A stretch of 64,000 bases of DNA from Narthecium ossifragum (Eukaryota; Streptophyta; Magnoliopsida; Dioscoreales; Nartheciaceae), in NCBI GenBank assembly GCA_963920575.1, contig OY986965.1:13964290-14028289 (forward strand), in the 5' to 3' direction. The notes beneath the pieces were generated by a model. That model was given only the letters and a program-made list of their open reading frames with translations. It searched no databases and was not told where the DNA came from. The translations under genes were made by a program, and so were the position numbers. Positions 10,642-24,000 of the stretch are shown piece by piece; position 1 is the stretch's first letter; every line of letters begins with the position of its first letter.

Positions 10642-12230
10642 CTAGTAAAATTCCCAGTATTCAAGACAACACCAAAACAATCAAATATGTTTTGGCTCTA
10701 GACTTTAATTGACCATTCTGCAGCTCAAGCACAACAATTAGCTCATCTTTATCATCCATGCAATTTTTCATGGTTGCACATCTGCTATGGCCTTCTCCTC
10801 CTTTGTGTAACAGGAATTCAGCCTTACCTTCATTGTTTGTAGCTTATCCCTCAAGTCCTTGGTGACATCATCTTTGTCCTACGTCTGTATCAAACCACTA
10901 GAAGAAGTTGTTGCCACCATCTTATAAGGAAAAAAAAGTTGGGTGAGTTTCAAATGACTAGCAAATCATTCAACTGCATCCATGAAGTCCTCAATGTGGC
11001 CTTCACTTCACAGCGACGGAGGCAATCTTCCCTCCTCGATGTGGTGACTGAACCTCCACTGAGGTTGGACCCCCGCGGTGATTTTGTCAACATGGATTTG
11101 ACCACTAGTGCATCCAATCAATTGGAATTAATGGAGGTCTTGTCGAGGGAGAAAGATCGGGCGATAAGAGGACAAATAGATGGAGGTATCGTGTAGTTTT
11201 GTTTCTCAAGAAAGCACAAGGGGACAAGCAGCGGTACCCATGTAAAGTTCATAGAAGCGAGGAAAAGAATTGGGTTCAGTTTTGTTTCTTTCTTGAATAG
11301 TGTTGGTCTTGGTACCATTTGGAGTAATTTTTGTAAGGCGGTTTTGCCTATGTACCCTTCCGAATATCGCTAGTTGTGTCAATACCCCTCTAAAGTTGGA
11401 GGGAAATTGTCCACATACCTTTATGACCAATTTGAGGTATATTAATGGTAATCTCTTTTAATAATTTGAGACTTTAAATTGCAACGTGACTTTAGCACTT
11501 CATTTGGACTTGGTTGTTAAAGCACAATTGGGAATGGAAAAATAAGACTTTGAATTGGAACGTTTCTTTAGGATTTTATTTGGTCTTGGTTGTTAAAGTG
11601 CAATTGGGAATGGAAAAATATCAAAGGAAAGGTTAAGAGAAAAAAATATTATGCGGAAGTTTGACATCACCTCAGCTTGTATCCTGTTCCACTAATTTTG
11701 GGGTTGTTTGGTTGTACGAAAGTGAAGTAGGAATGTGATTAGTTTTTGGTATATATGTTTTTAGTATTCTATTAACATGCTATTTTTATTCCCCAAAAGC
11801 ACAAAAAAAAAAACAAACAAAAAACATGATATTGATGATATTTGTTGTTTGAAAATTTATTTGATGATGAAGGTGGCGGGTGAGGTCGTTGATGAGTCTG
11901 GGCTTCCCAGCGTTGGATGAGCGTTCAGCGAGACATTTGGGCGGAGGTGGTGATTCTGATATAGAAAACATTAAAAAGAATTGAAAACTTAAGTTGATGG
12001 ATAAAAATCTGAATTATATTCTAAACTTAGTTGAAAGCTTGACCATAAGCTGATACAGGTTTTGGTACAAGGAGAAAGGCCTACCAAATCCAATGCCAAC
12101 AAAGCCTGGAAAGTAACCAGAGCATCAATTCAAGTCTGGAATTACATAGAATTTGGTGACATGCTAATATCATACAGTATGATGACAAAATCCATAACTT
12201 TCCCTGTTGACTTTCTGATTCGAACAAAAA
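10642..12230. other. Intergenic stretch
   Basis: No recognisable gene. A 77 bp tandem duplication lies at 11468-11544 and 11545-11621, sharing CTTGGTTGTTAAAG and CAATTGGGAATGGAAAAATA. About 11310-11440 has the T/C-rich look of a MULE terminus, but no partner was found. An 85-codon frame at 10939-11196 has no family resemblance I can name. The right part is the 3' flank of the membrane-protein gene. Confidence 0.5.
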
Positions 12231-14275
12231 CTAGTCATTTTTCTTGTCATGCTCTGAATTCCTTGCGCTGGCTCCAGTATATGGGGCAACATGGAACGCA
12301 TACTGTTGGAGAACTGAGAACACAACCATTTCCGCAATTACCAAAACATTCTTAATAGCCTCCTGTGTATGCTCTACATCCAACCAGAAATGATGTGATT
12401 TGATAACTCCAGCTGCTGCCAAGACATTGAGTGCAAGTCCCTGCCAACAGATGCAAAGAAATGAATCTAGTTACTAGCTTTCGAAGAAGAGGGTCAACTG
12501 ACAGTATGATAGGTGTTAACGCAAATTTAACGTGAACCTGTAAGTCCACCTAAACTTAGTAAGTCTCTTCTTCTAAGCACAGTTGAACAACTGAATAGTA
12601 CTTAAACAAGCATAATGGTCCCTTGGTACATATTCCTGTTAGAGAATTTGTTTCCTTATACCCTACACCGTTAATCATCGATGGTTCGATAGACAACATT
12701 AAACTCCCACATTAGACGGCATATTGGATCGCAGTGAATGATTCAGGCAATTTAGAAGTTCATCCAAGCCTCTACATGGGAAAGAATATATTCTTTAAAC
12801 TTCTCCAAAATCACTGTAAATTCTAATGATTGACCTTTTCTAGAACCCAACTACTCTTAGCACTTAAATGCTGATAATGAGTACATCGTAACATAGGCGA
12901 TACTGAAGGTTATTAGGAAGAGAGTGACGACACGATAATTACCTGCCAAAAGCAAAAGAATACAACGCCTTTAACGCACAAGAACTTTGTCAAAGGCTTG
13001 TGAGGTGCAAGCTCCTTTGCAAATAGATGGTAGAAGATGACCAGAGCATACATAGCCATAGAAACAGATAAGTTCAATATGATGGCAAATGTCCAACTAA
13101 CCCAACTGGGATAAAACCCAAGAAGTTGGAGAGTGATCATTAGGAAAGAGCAAACTGGCCGGATTACAACAAATTGCCATGTCCAGTACTTAAGAAGCTT
13201 CAATGTGTGATGCTCCAATCGAATCTTGGGAGGCTGCAATACCGACAGATGTTACTAAGCAAAGATATCGAAGGACCAAGTAAAGCCAGCAGTTGATATG
13301 TGAAGCCAAACCGAAGGCAAGAACTTAAACGGAGGATGCATACAAATTGCTTGCCATACAGATAGAACTACTTTTATTGATTCTAGATGATTAACTGAGT
13401 GCATATAAGTTATCCAGAAGGGCAGCTGGTGCCACTTTGTTTTTGGAGATATTGCTCTATGTCAAGAGTCCTCATCCATTAAATGATTAAGTTAGAATTT
13501 TGTCAAAGAAAAACGCAAGATATGTACTAATGAGTAATGACTACAAATGGGATGCCAATCCATCAGTAATTCAACTGTTCCACAGATTTCCAAACGTCAG
13601 AGCTCTATCCCTGGATCTTTCTTCAACCTGCTCTGGTGGAATATCAGAAGTTTTTAATGTGTGAAGATTTAAATCTATCAAACTTCTGAAATTAAAATAG
13701 TCAGGAAACATATTTTGCATATTAACTAAAATCGATAGGAAAAAAATAGACTTTCAGCAATCAGCGAGATAAAGCAAACCCAAACATACCAGAAAAAGAG
13801 ACAACGGGAATGAATGATGCATTTCCCTTCCTTTAATCTCATCAGGTACTCTGTTTTGACTAATAGAAATATTCAAGTAACTGTACATCAGTGCCATGAA
13901 CTTGGCAATCACCTGCAAGCACAAAAGAAATTCGAGCATGTCATTTGCAAGAAAAGTCTCCAGAATGTTACAAGAGATAAGTTGGGAACAAAGACCTACC
14001 AGTGCTTCATAACATTCCTTAATCGAGTCCAAGAATGTGAAGAAGATTTTGCTGCCCTCGATGTCTAACAAACCAAAGAAGGAATTGAGAGCATATAAAG
14101 GGGCCATGAGTATGATGATTGTTATTGCGCTCTGTTCCTTTTGATTTTTCCAATAGAAAAAATGTTGTGTGAGCAACTGTAGAGTGAAATGCAAAGACAA
14201 CATTACGCCGCAGGCCGCGCCAACTAATGTGAGTGTTACAGGGTTCATTGTTTGAAGCATTCTTATAAAATCCAT
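12231..14275 (-). CDS. TMEM184/DUF300 (organic solute transporter alpha-like) membrane protein
   Basis: Four coding exons, 14275-14000, 13912-13790, 13233-12943 and 12440-12231, joined by GT-AG introns. All exons are multiples of three (276, 123, 291 and 210 bp), giving 299 residues, the usual size of this plant branch. An upstream in-frame ATG at 14293 would add six residues. About seven hydrophobic helices are visible, for example VTLTLVGAACGVMLSLHF, ITIIILMAPLYALNSFFGLL and LCVKGVVFFCFW. Family hallmarks are IKECYEALV, VIAKFMALMYSYLNIS, HHSFP, LLKYWTWQFVVIRPVCS, FAKELAPHKPLTKF, KSHHFWLDVEH and VLQQYAFHVAPYTG. The family is a multi-pass membrane protein related to LAZ1 and Ost-alpha; its transport substrate in plants is not settled. 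No lesion is seen, so it looks functional. Confidence 0.9.
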
Positions 14276-14294
14276 CTCCGGAAAATGAGACATC

Positions 14295-16143
14295 CTGAGG
14301 AAAATGGAAGATCTTGTTTGAGCATGACTCGAAAAGAGACACAATTATAAAAATCTATGCATTTTCTGACAGGAATAAGCTGCAATTTTCCACGACTTAC
14401 AGAATAGCTACCATAAACATCACTTAATAGGAGAGAAAGAAGCAAATACTAGGTATTTGTACAGCTTTCCAGTTGCAAAAGTATCACGAGACAGAAGAAA
14501 CAATATGATAAGCAGAAAACAAGAAGTATGTGAAATAAAACTTTACACAAGTCATATTTTGTAATAGAAAACTCTAGTTCATGAATTAGCATAACGATAA
14601 ATTTGAGGTTTAAAAGAAGCAACATTAAAAAAATCAAGTACAGTTATGCAATAATAGAAACAAACATAATCTATAATGAATGCGGTGAAGAAACAAGGTT
14701 CTGATTTAGAGAAGTTTTAACAATCTAATGTGATTAAAACAAGTTTTCATGCTCAAGAAGAGCAGCTTCAATTGGCCCATGTCTCCCTAAATAAATGGTC
14801 CGGAAATACTAGTCAAGTGTTTGAAAATAGGTTTGGTTTCTTAGGGCTACAATAGCATTGTTAATGAGGAAGGAGAGAGAACGCTGTGCAGATTATGGAT
14901 ATCATATTCACATAGATGGATTGCCTTGTGTGGGACATTTGAATTCTGAAACAAGAATGTGCTGCCCAAATCCCAAACATGAAGTCTATTTATCTGCATG
15001 TCAATGCTTAAACAGCACAAGCAGGTGGATAAGATTTATCCAACACTCAGGGCCATTTAGAGAAGACCAAACACCACCTAAAATGTGAAGACCCTAGCAA
15101 AAAATTAAAAATTGAAGTTCAACCAAGTAAACATCAAGGCAAAGACTACTAGTGGAATGTCCAACTATCAATTTTTTATTCCCTGTTCCAAACTCTTGGG
15201 CTAAGAGAATCCAAGAGGTTGCTAGAGGTTGCATATGCATAAACTATGAACCCAAATATGTGGGCCTCCCTAACAGCCAATTGTTCAGCATTTCCTTTTC
15301 CTGTTTTACGGGGTCAAATTCAAAACTTCTAACCGCCCATGAAGCCTCTATTGCCACCCTTTGAGAAGTATTAGCATCACCCTTATACCTCCCTCTGGAT
15401 ATTCTCAACTCAAATTGTGTGCACCTAGCAATTCTACAAATATTTTTGGTAATGATGACCATAATTTCCAAGGAGCTGCATTCAAAAGTGAAGTATCCAA
15501 AGTGGAAACCTCCATAAGTGGTTTCCATCAAGGATTCTTTGCCAGTGGAAAAGATAACTAAAGGCCACGATAATTGAACAAATTGCCAGGAATAAACAGT
15601 GTTCATGTTAGAAAAGTCATGAAACCCATTCTTATCACCAGACAATAAAGATTGGTAATAACAAATCTTGTCACATTAACAACCTTCCGTGTGAGGAACC
15701 ACTGGACATGAAGAAAATCACATTAGTTTCATTTTTCAAGTGAGCTACAAGACAAACACTAGCCTCACATTTTAGCAACAAACCACAGCTTATTTGTTCT
15801 GCTATCAATGAAAACCCCATTACAAGTAACCCACTCCACAACTCCTACATCTAACTTTGCCATTTTCTATCTGCAAGAAGTTCTTTGCTATCCATTTCCT
15901 CAGCATCGTCCAACTAACTCATCAAAACCAGCTTCGAATACCCAGTCCTGCTTCAAGGATCCCCTTTCCACCATGCCCAAATCATGCCAATCTAGATCAA
16001 AACTAAACCCACAAAAATTAAACCTACAGAACTCCAAAAACCAATCAACTAGTCTCAATTGAATCCCCCAAATAATACCTTCACTAGATAAAATCATGAA
16101 ATAAGGCAAAAACAGAACCTATAAGGAGACATCGAGGGCTTAC
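14295..16143 (-). other. Probable 5' UTR intron of the TMEM184-like gene
   Basis: A good acceptor (TTTTCCTCAG on the reverse strand) ends at 14295, one base before the upstream in-frame ATG. A donor GTAAGC lies at 16143-16138. The ~1.8 kb between has no coding signal; short frames on both strands lack family resemblance. Inferred, not proven. Confidence 0.5.
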
Positions 16144-16205
16144 GTGAGTCTCCTAAGTAGATCTCTTCCTCTCCAACTGGGTGATGAGAGCTGGAAGATA
16201 TTACG
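16144..16205 (-). other. Probable 5' UTR exon of the TMEM184-like gene
   Basis: Purine-rich leader on the reverse strand between a TATA-like site and a donor at 16143. The start is inferred as ~30 bp from the TATA-like site. Confidence 0.4.
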
Positions 16206-16233
16206 GGATTCCGAGCGATTTAGGGTAGTGAGG

Positions 16234-16240
16234 ATTTATA
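16234..16240 (-). promoter_or_regulatory. TATA-like box upstream of the TMEM184-like gene
   Basis: TATAAAT on the reverse strand, correctly placed for the inferred leader exon. Confidence 0.4.
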
Positions 16241-16568
16241 CTTCATTTTATCTGTAGAACGGAGAAAAGTCGCCGTTCTAACATCGACACATATCGCTGC
16301 TCAAGTTGTTGCTTTCGGACACAAGGAATTGAGTTTGATCATCGGGCTCTCTGGTCAACGGTCACAACGAGTCGGGTCAGACCGCGTTTCATCTGATCAA
16401 GAATAATCTATGAGCAACCTCAATGTGTATGGGGTCAGATTGTATGAATATGTTAGATTTTGGTATTTAGTTGAGATGCATGTATCAAATCATATAGAAT
16501 CTGTTGATGCTGTTGATTCACCTAAGAATCGAGGACGATCCAATTGGGGCCCTGAATGGTGGGGAAAA
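16241..16568. other. Upstream region of the TMEM184-like gene
   Basis: No gene seen. Between the inferred promoter and the end of the Copia relic. Confidence 0.4.
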
Positions 16569-17351
16569 TGTTAGGAATATATGTGGGAGAAGAAGAGGAG
16601 AGAAAGGACACGAGACAGATTTTACGTGTTTCATTCTAGGTTATATCCACGAAGTCCTTGGAGTTTCACTAGCTCATAGGTAAAAAATACACCTCATATT
16701 TCTAGGTCAAACCCCCTTACAGCTCTTATATGTGGGAGAAGAAGAGGAGAGAAAAGACACGAGATAGATTTTACGTGGTTCATCCTAGATTACATCCACG
16801 AAGTCGTTGGAGTTTCACTAGCTCATAGGTAAAAAATACACCTCATATTCCTAGGTCAACCCCCCTTACAGCTCTTAGCAGTGCAACATAGTCGGGTCTG
16901 TAACATACTCTGGTGAGTGAAGATCAGACATCACATCTCAACAGAAAAAACGCAACGATTCATGAAGGGTGTGATTACAACACATTATAGCACCACCTGA
17001 TGCTACATCATATAATATGATCGATTTGGATGTATTAGCTAGAAACAGAAGAAAATTAGAAATAGGTTGGTAGAAATCTAGCCACACTACTGTCGTAGCT
17101 GGTCTTAATGTTTTATATAGATTTTAGTAATGGGTTTACATGGAAATTAGTTATATGAGAGCCATGTGTGACATGGAAAGTAAAGCTCCATAAGGCAATG
17201 GAGATAATACAATCAATGGATATTGTCTTGATGTGTGATTGAGCTAATTGTGGGATCATCATCTCCGTGAGTCGATCCTCCAGCAGTATTTTCCAACTTT
17301 GTGATTGAGATAATTATGGGATCCTCATCTCCTTGAGTCGATCCTCTAAAA
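16569..17351 (-). repeat. 3' LTR of the Copia relic
   Basis: On the reverse strand it ends CCTAACA at 16569. It contains the ATTTTACGTGGTTCATCC motif common in plant Copia LTRs. It holds a 149 bp tandem duplication (16578-16726 and 16727-16875) and a second, ~60 bp duplication near 17230-17350. The inner edge beside the polypurine tract lacks a clean TG and is approximate. Confidence 0.6.
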
Positions 17352-17363
17352 TGCCCCCTCAAA
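17352..17363 (-). other. Polypurine tract of the Copia relic
   Basis: TTTGAGGGGGCA on the reverse strand, between the end of the RNase H frame and the LTR. A G-run after TTGAG is typical of plant Copia elements. Confidence 0.65.
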
Positions 17364-17414
17364 TTGTGTGTGGTGATCAGGCACAGTTTGTCACGTAAGA
17401 CTTCCAGAGCAGCT
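17364..17414 (-). pseudogene. Copia pol end, displaced by the Tekay-like insertion
   Basis: On the reverse strand, once the insertion is removed, the RNase H frame at 29475 continues here with LEVLRDKLCLITTHNLRG. This is the usual end of Copia pol before the polypurine tract. It shows that the two Copia halves were once joined. Confidence 0.75.
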
Positions 17415-20023
17415 TGTCACGCCCCGACCCAGAAAACCCATTCAGGCCGGGACGTGAGGGTCCTAAACTATAAATCAAACGGCGAAAGCCTCCCCTTTTA
17501 AACATCAATTTTAAACCTGGTGCATGATTACAATATTCACAATTAATTTAAACTATCCTATCATCAAATCATAATACAATTTAACTTTTAAAAGATATAG
17601 TAATGATTCAAGTCATCTAGTACAGCAATCTCTGATCAATTTACATCAAATTGAAATACAAATATATATCTCCTTCAAATTACAATTTATACATTTAAAG
17701 CTGTACATCAAATGAATAGAACAAACTGATGATATCCTCGATCTCACGCACCACCAAGGGGAGTGCCGCCTCCAACACCGCAACAACCTGAAAGAGAAGG
17801 GACTGCATCGACCTGCATCGCCGATGCAGCCCAGGTAGGAGTGAGCAACAAAGCTTGCTCAGTAGGGTTCTACTCTACGTCACTCACAAAGGAAGGGAAA
17901 CAACAACAGTGTTGTCCTCCAGCCTAAGTCTAAAGGATGCCACGGGTCCCATAACCCACCGATGTCCCAAGGGTTCCTGTCATGAAACCTCTCTCCTGAA
18001 CATGTTACCAGGAGTACCACGGAAACAGTAACATGTAGGCTCTAACCCTTACCCAGCAGGGATACCACTGCCTGGGGACCACGTCGGGAACTCCTCGGTT
18101 GCATCCTTAGCACTTGGTCTTGGAAGACAACACGACCTCTAAACTTCAAACAAAGATTCAAGCCGACTATCGCAATCCTCAATCATCAGAGATTCAGATC
18201 GACAATCACACCCTAATCCTGACTACCCAGCCCCGGCCCTAGGGCTAGATCCGGGCTACCCGAGAACCCCGGATCAACGATCGAAACCATCGTCTACCAC
18301 CTAGCCTGATGCTTCTAATGCAAACATATGCATGCAATGCTCAAGCACAGAGATACAGGAATAGCAGCATGCAACAATATGCCAAGACAACATACACGGG
18401 CTAGGCGAAGCGTCAAGCTTGCCGGAGGGTAAACATGCATAAAGCAGATAAAGGTTAAACTACAATTATACAATATTATGACGGCGCCCACGGACTGTTA
18501 GCAAGCAATTTCTACAACGGGGGCACAACCCCGGCCACACAGATAATAATCAACCACATATAAAGCACACCCTCTGCCATTTAATTAGCTAAACATCCCA
18601 AGGGGCACAACCCCCTTGGTTCAACCACAAGCTAAATATATATATAAATAAGCATGACATGTGATTAATTACTCATTAAACAAGGATGATTTATATCTAA
18701 TTAGACATGCCGAGAAATCAAACAATTAATCATCTAAAAACAACCAATTAAAACATGCTAGCCATCGAAATCTCTAGGAATACCAATCACATGAATCCCA
18801 AGAATCAAACATGATAAAACATCAAAAATCCGTTAAAAACACTATTCAAGGCTGGCGATCGATCAACGGATTGACCGTGCAAAATCTAAGGTTGACGGTC
18901 GATCAACGGATCGACCGTGAGATGTTATTTCGCTATTTTCGGGGCTCACGGTCGACCTTGGAGACCTCACGGTCGACCGTGGAGACCGCGACGGTTGATC
19001 CACGGATCATCCGTGGCACTATTCATCAGCAAATCTACTCCGACACAGTTTCGTATAAAAATCACCAAAACTCGTAGAAAAATCGGAAAAATATAAAATC
19101 AATTGGGTTGGAAAGTAGACTCGCAGATCTACAACTCTTATTTCTTATAAAAATCCAAGATCATGCATGTACAAGCCGAAAAACTCGCCGCAAGCCGGCT
19201 GTTCTTCAAGAACAGCAGAAAACCGAAAATCCGAGATTTATCATGCTTAAATCCTATTGAAATCTTCACCAAAGTTCATGAAACTTAAATCAGTAATTAT
19301 ACTAGGCCACATGCATCTAATAACACAAATTCATCAAGATCTAATGGCTAGATTTATCTGAACCCATTAATTAACGCATGTAGGTAGAACACCTACCGGA
19401 CTGCGCATTCCTCGGTTGATCCCTCGCAAACCAGCCACCAACGAAACAGAGCAAGCTCTGCTTGCGGGAAGAAGAAACAGCCAGGGAGAAGAAAGAAGAA
19501 GAGAAGGAAGAAAGGAGAAGGGAGAAGTGAAGGAGAAGGAAGGCCGGGGAAGGTGGGGGAGAGGGTGAAGGAGAAGACCTCTCCTGACAAAGGAGGACGA
19601 AGGAGATCACCTGCCCTCCGCAAGTCCAACAACTGCCCAACTGCTCTAACTTGCTGGAATAGGAGGATCGATCCTTTTATCAAAGAGGATCGATCTTCTT
19701 AACAGAAAGATCGATCTTCTTCTCAAGGAGATCGATCCCCTTTGCCAAGAAGGCAAAACTTGGGCTAAAACGCAAGCCCAAGCTCGGATCTTCCGATCCC
19801 GGGTCCACCTAGCCATTCTAAACAAACACTAACACAAACAAGGTCAGTGTGTGCAACGCGGGTGTGAAACTGACCACCAGGGAGCATATTTACCAAAATG
19901 CCCCTGGGGTCAAAAACAGCGATGCGATCAACCGATCGCATCCCAGGGCCAACCGAGCCAAGCCACAAATCCAGACCCTCGACCTAACGCGGTCGGACTG
20001 GGTTGGAGGTACAGGTCCTCACA
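17415..20023 (-). repeat. 3' LTR of the first Tekay-like element
   Basis: 2609 bp. It contains the hairpin ACGGTCGATC/GATCGACCGT (18895-18904 and 18909-18918), the 14 bp palindrome CACGGTCGACCGTG (18968-18981), four GATCGATC sites at about 19664-19737, and a long purine tract (about 19480-19600). It lacks ~120 bp present in the partner LTR at about 28771-28887. Confidence 0.92.
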
Positions 20024-20040
20024 ACCTATTACCCTTAAAG
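20024..20040 (-). other. Polypurine tract region, first Tekay-like element
   Basis: The reverse strand reads TTTAAGGGTAATAGGT before TGTGAGGACC, a worn version of the AAGGGGG tract seen in Tekay-type elements. Confidence 0.6.
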
Positions 20041-20859
20041 AAATTTCGTCCCGAAATTCAAGGGTAGGGCCGGAAAAGAAGAATCAACTAGTCCTAGTGG
20101 CACGAACGCCCACACAAGGGAAACTACCTGCTGGGGTGAATAGTCGGGGAAACTCCCGACGCACGCGATCCTCCTGCCCCCACGTCAAGCCCTCTGCACC
20201 ATCATGCCTCTATCTGATCATCACCAACAGTACCGATCTGCATCTCAGCCTCGGCTCTCGTCTGCCCACAATCTGCACTAGCTGCTCTATGTAGGCGACG
20301 TCCTCCTCGACTATGATGTCGTCGTGTCTGATCATGTGGGACGGATACTGACTGTACTTCCTCAACACCGAACATGTGACAGTAGAACACGCCACTGACA
20401 AGTGCGTGAATAGATCTGATCTGTAAGCAAACTCTTTGCTGCCAGCTGTGAACTCTAACGGCTGTCACCTCTGACCTGATCTGCACTAACCTGTCTACCT
20501 CAAAGGTGCAATGCTGGTGCTGAGCCGTCAACTGCGAAAGTAGGCAGACTCCGCCATGAGGATGTGCTCTCGTCGGCTGACGTCTGCATCAATAACGCGT
20601 GCTCTAAGCATGTCACCATGGATCTGAATGGTCCTCTCTGAACGTCTGCCCGTCTGTACCGTGAGATGCTGTGTTGGAAGTCAACGATGTGATCATCGGC
20701 TCCTAAGAGCTGTACTGGAATATGTCTGTGATCCTGGAATCATGTTCCGGAGTGATGAAAACTGAAGCATCACGCCATCTGATCACCTCTCTGACATGTG
20801 AACTGCTATGTGGCACACATACTCATCACATATGATATATGTGCTGATCTGACCTCTGC

Positions 20860-21066
20860 ATATGGTCTCTGAATCTGACCTCTGAATCTGATCTCTGCAT
20901 CTGGTCCTGAATCTGATCTCTGCATCTGATCCCTGAATCTGATCTCTGCATCTGGTCCTGAATCTGATTTCTACATCTGATCCCTGAATCTGATCTCAGC
21001 ATCTGGTCCTGAGTCTGATCTCTGCATCTGATCCCTGAATCTGATCCCTGAATCTGATCTCTGCAT
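20860..21066. repeat. Minisatellite in the pol relic
   Basis: A 25-30 bp unit, CTGATCTCTGCATCTGRTCC plus TGAAT, is repeated about eight times. The open reverse-strand frame across it, with repeated QMQRSDSGIRCRDQI, is a product of the repeat. It lies between the integrase traces and the 3' LTR. Confidence 0.85.
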
Positions 21067-24000
21067 ATGGTGTCAACCGAGCTGATGACGAAACTCATGA
21101 TACACCTCCATGCCTCCTGGATGAACAGCAACAGGAGAGGAGTGAACCTCACGTAGGATGTCCTCCTGCAACTCTGGACCTACTACTCCACCTCTGGAGT
21201 ACAATCAACTGTCTGCTAATGCCGTCAGGAATCTCTATAGGCTCGATGTCGTCATCGCTCCACGCCGTCATGGTCCTGGTACAGACTCTCGGAGTAGGGC
21301 TGCCTCGGCCTTCGCCTCATATGGCCTCTGCTCTCTGCCAACTCCGACTGATCCTCTATGCGAAGGAATCTTCAGAAACACTCTTCCAGGAACTGAGAAC
21401 TCCAAAGATCATCGCCTCTGACCTGAGTAGCTCTCTCGTCTGCTCTGTGCTAATCTCTCTGAGGGTTGTCTGATGACGTCTGGAATGGGGGATGGTGACT
21501 CAACAACCTCTGTTGAGTAATCAAAAGAACGGCCCGAACTGCCGTACTATGCCTCGAATGGTACTGCATCCGTCTGGACTGATGGCTGCTGAAGAAGGCA
21601 AACTCCAACAAAGGAAGATACTCCTCTCAGCTGCCTCCTGCAATCTGGTGATGACGTCCGCCACGGTGTGCTTTCGCTCCCACTCTGATACTGGAAGGGG
21701 CTGCTATGGATCCGCCGGATCTGCAACACTGCTAACGAAGCACAATCCGCGGTCTGCTGATGCTGTCCAGCTCTCAGTCACGTGCCCGGTACCAACCGCA
21801 ACATGGGTCTCCACGAGTTACGGATATATATACCCTGGGTCTACACCACTCTGGCGGGAGAGCTGGGATGCTGCAACCACCAAAGAGGAAGTCATCTGGA
21901 ATCTGATCCTCGAAACCCGATCCAACTAACTGTCCATCTCCGATGAGCTGATAATCTGCCAAATCTGCTCTAGCCTCTCTAGCAACTGCTGGTGGCTATT
22001 ACCCTTAAAGGCACTGACGCAGTGACTTTAAGGCAAAAGCTCCGGTCTCCTGGCCACTCTGGTCAACGGTCCCACAATCTTGGAGATGCTCCTACTGAAT
22101 CTCGAACACCATCTTCGACCTCTGCCGTCACACATCTGTGTCGAGCCCAGCTGAATCAACTGAAATGTCTGCCGCTGAGACTGCCTGTCGGTCGAAACCT
22201 GCCTCTGAAGGCCAACACCTCGAGCTGGGAGCCAAATAATGCCGATACACCCTCGGCAGCTGCGATGCAAACGCCCAACATCGCTCGTGCTCCTCCGCAA
22301 CGCGCCAGTAGGTGTGATGCTGTCGACGACGCCACTGCAACTGATCAGGATACGGCCTGAAGATCCTCTACATCACATCTGTGAGGATTGCTGGTGTGTC
22401 TGTCAGACCAAACGGCATCACTGTGAACTCGTACAGTCCGTACCTCATACGGAAGGTTGTCTCTGGGATGTCGCAGTCCTGAATCCTCAGCTGGTGTAGT
22501 CGATGCGAATGTCAAACTCTGAAGGAGTCGACAAATCTCTCAACTGCTAATCCATCATCATTACACTGCAGCGGGCGTATACTTTGTGCTGCAACACTGT
22601 CCAGCTTTCTGAAGTCTATGCATCTGTGGAGGGAGCCATCCGCTCTGAGAACCGGAACACACTCTGAGGCAATACACCTGGGCGGAAGAAGTCCCGAGCT
22701 ACTGACTCGACCAACTGAGTCCTCGACTCTTCAAATGCTGCTAGCATTCACGTGCGAACTCGCAACGCTCAAAACCGCCCAAAGGAAACTCGACTTCGAG
22801 CTCGGTGCCCCACGAAGGCGACAATCAGAAAGCTCTTCAGAAAGGACAGCTGCACAAACAACAACAACAACACGAGGGAAAGCTGCTCTCCGGAGCACCC
22901 TCGAAAACAGCGGGGAGGGAGTCCACCACAAGCTGGTGAACAAACCCCAGCTCTCGACAACCAGAAGGCGCGCCAACCAGCGACCTTCAACGAGAGCGAA
23001 ACAACGCCGTCAGGTGTACCCTCGACACCTTCCCACGGCCAAAGAAGCACAACTCGTCACATAACCAACCGATGCAACCGAGAAAGCCGTCGAACCCCAA
23101 CATGTACCACACGTGGGCGACGGACACCTAGAGGTCTCCAACCTCTAGCAAACGCCCCGACAAGAGCAACCAACCCAAGCTCTTGTCCCAATCAGTGGCT
23201 ACTCCCAAAGCCACACCTGACTCCAGTCCCAAGCCAACACGGCTACACGGGGACGAGTCACAAGGGGGAAACACCCAGAGCCACAAGGAAATCGCAAGCT
23301 GCGAGAAGCTCCGAAAGCTGAAGGCTGAAGCTGAAAGCTGAAAGCTGAAAGTCGAAGCTGGCGGCTCTGAAACTGGCTGCTGCTGAAGCTACCATCGGGA
23401 ATCTAAATTCCCGCGTCTGCCCAAGGTACCTGCCCCAACTGAGGCACTAGTCCACCGCTCTGGCCCACGCCGTGTGTCACGCCCGACTGCTCTGTGGTAA
23501 ACGCCCAGCGTCCCTCGCAACCAGCACCGTCGGCGGAAAAGACCCACAACGGCTAGCACTCGAGCACCCGGCGGAACACCTCTCAGTATGGCGGTCCAGG
23601 CTACCTCTCAAAGGACCGGCACGACGCTGCTGCCACGGTTGTCGCTGATGCTGAAACCACTGCCTCTGCCAACGGCTACCCTGCCGTTCCCCAGAAGCAG
23701 GAACGACAACCCCGAAACTCACCACGACCACCGGCCAACTGCCCAGTGTCAACCCTCAAGTCATCTGTCTCAGTAGCTAGTACACAGTCCAGTGTGCACC
23801 CTGCTGTCGTGCTAGCCTACCGAGCCAGATGAACCAGCCAACCCACGTGTCGCCACGTGGTGCGAGTACCCCGAGCCAGAGGAGGGTAATCCCAACTGCA
23901 CCACCCTCCAAGGGTAGATGCCAAAGAACAGTACGCGAACTGTTCTCAACACACAACCAACAGTGTCCCTAGTGGCCCCGACAAGCGCCACTACGAGTCG

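Noticed and set aside
10939..11196. 85-codon frame as a small gene
   Set aside because: No recognisable domain, no splice or promoter context.
15244..15645. 133-codon reverse-strand frame in the TMEM184-like gene's upstream region
   Set aside because: No family resemblance; it lies in a probable 5' UTR intron.
20041..20058. Perfect hairpin AAATTTCG/CGAAATTT beside the LTR as a self-priming structure
   Set aside because: Element orientation is minus, so this is the end of pol (FRDEIFF-like codons) next to the polypurine tract; a tRNA-iMet primer site is present at the other end.
20826..21152. 108-codon reverse-strand frame with QMQRSDSGIRCRDQI repeats
   Set aside because: A product of the minisatellite inside a dead pol.
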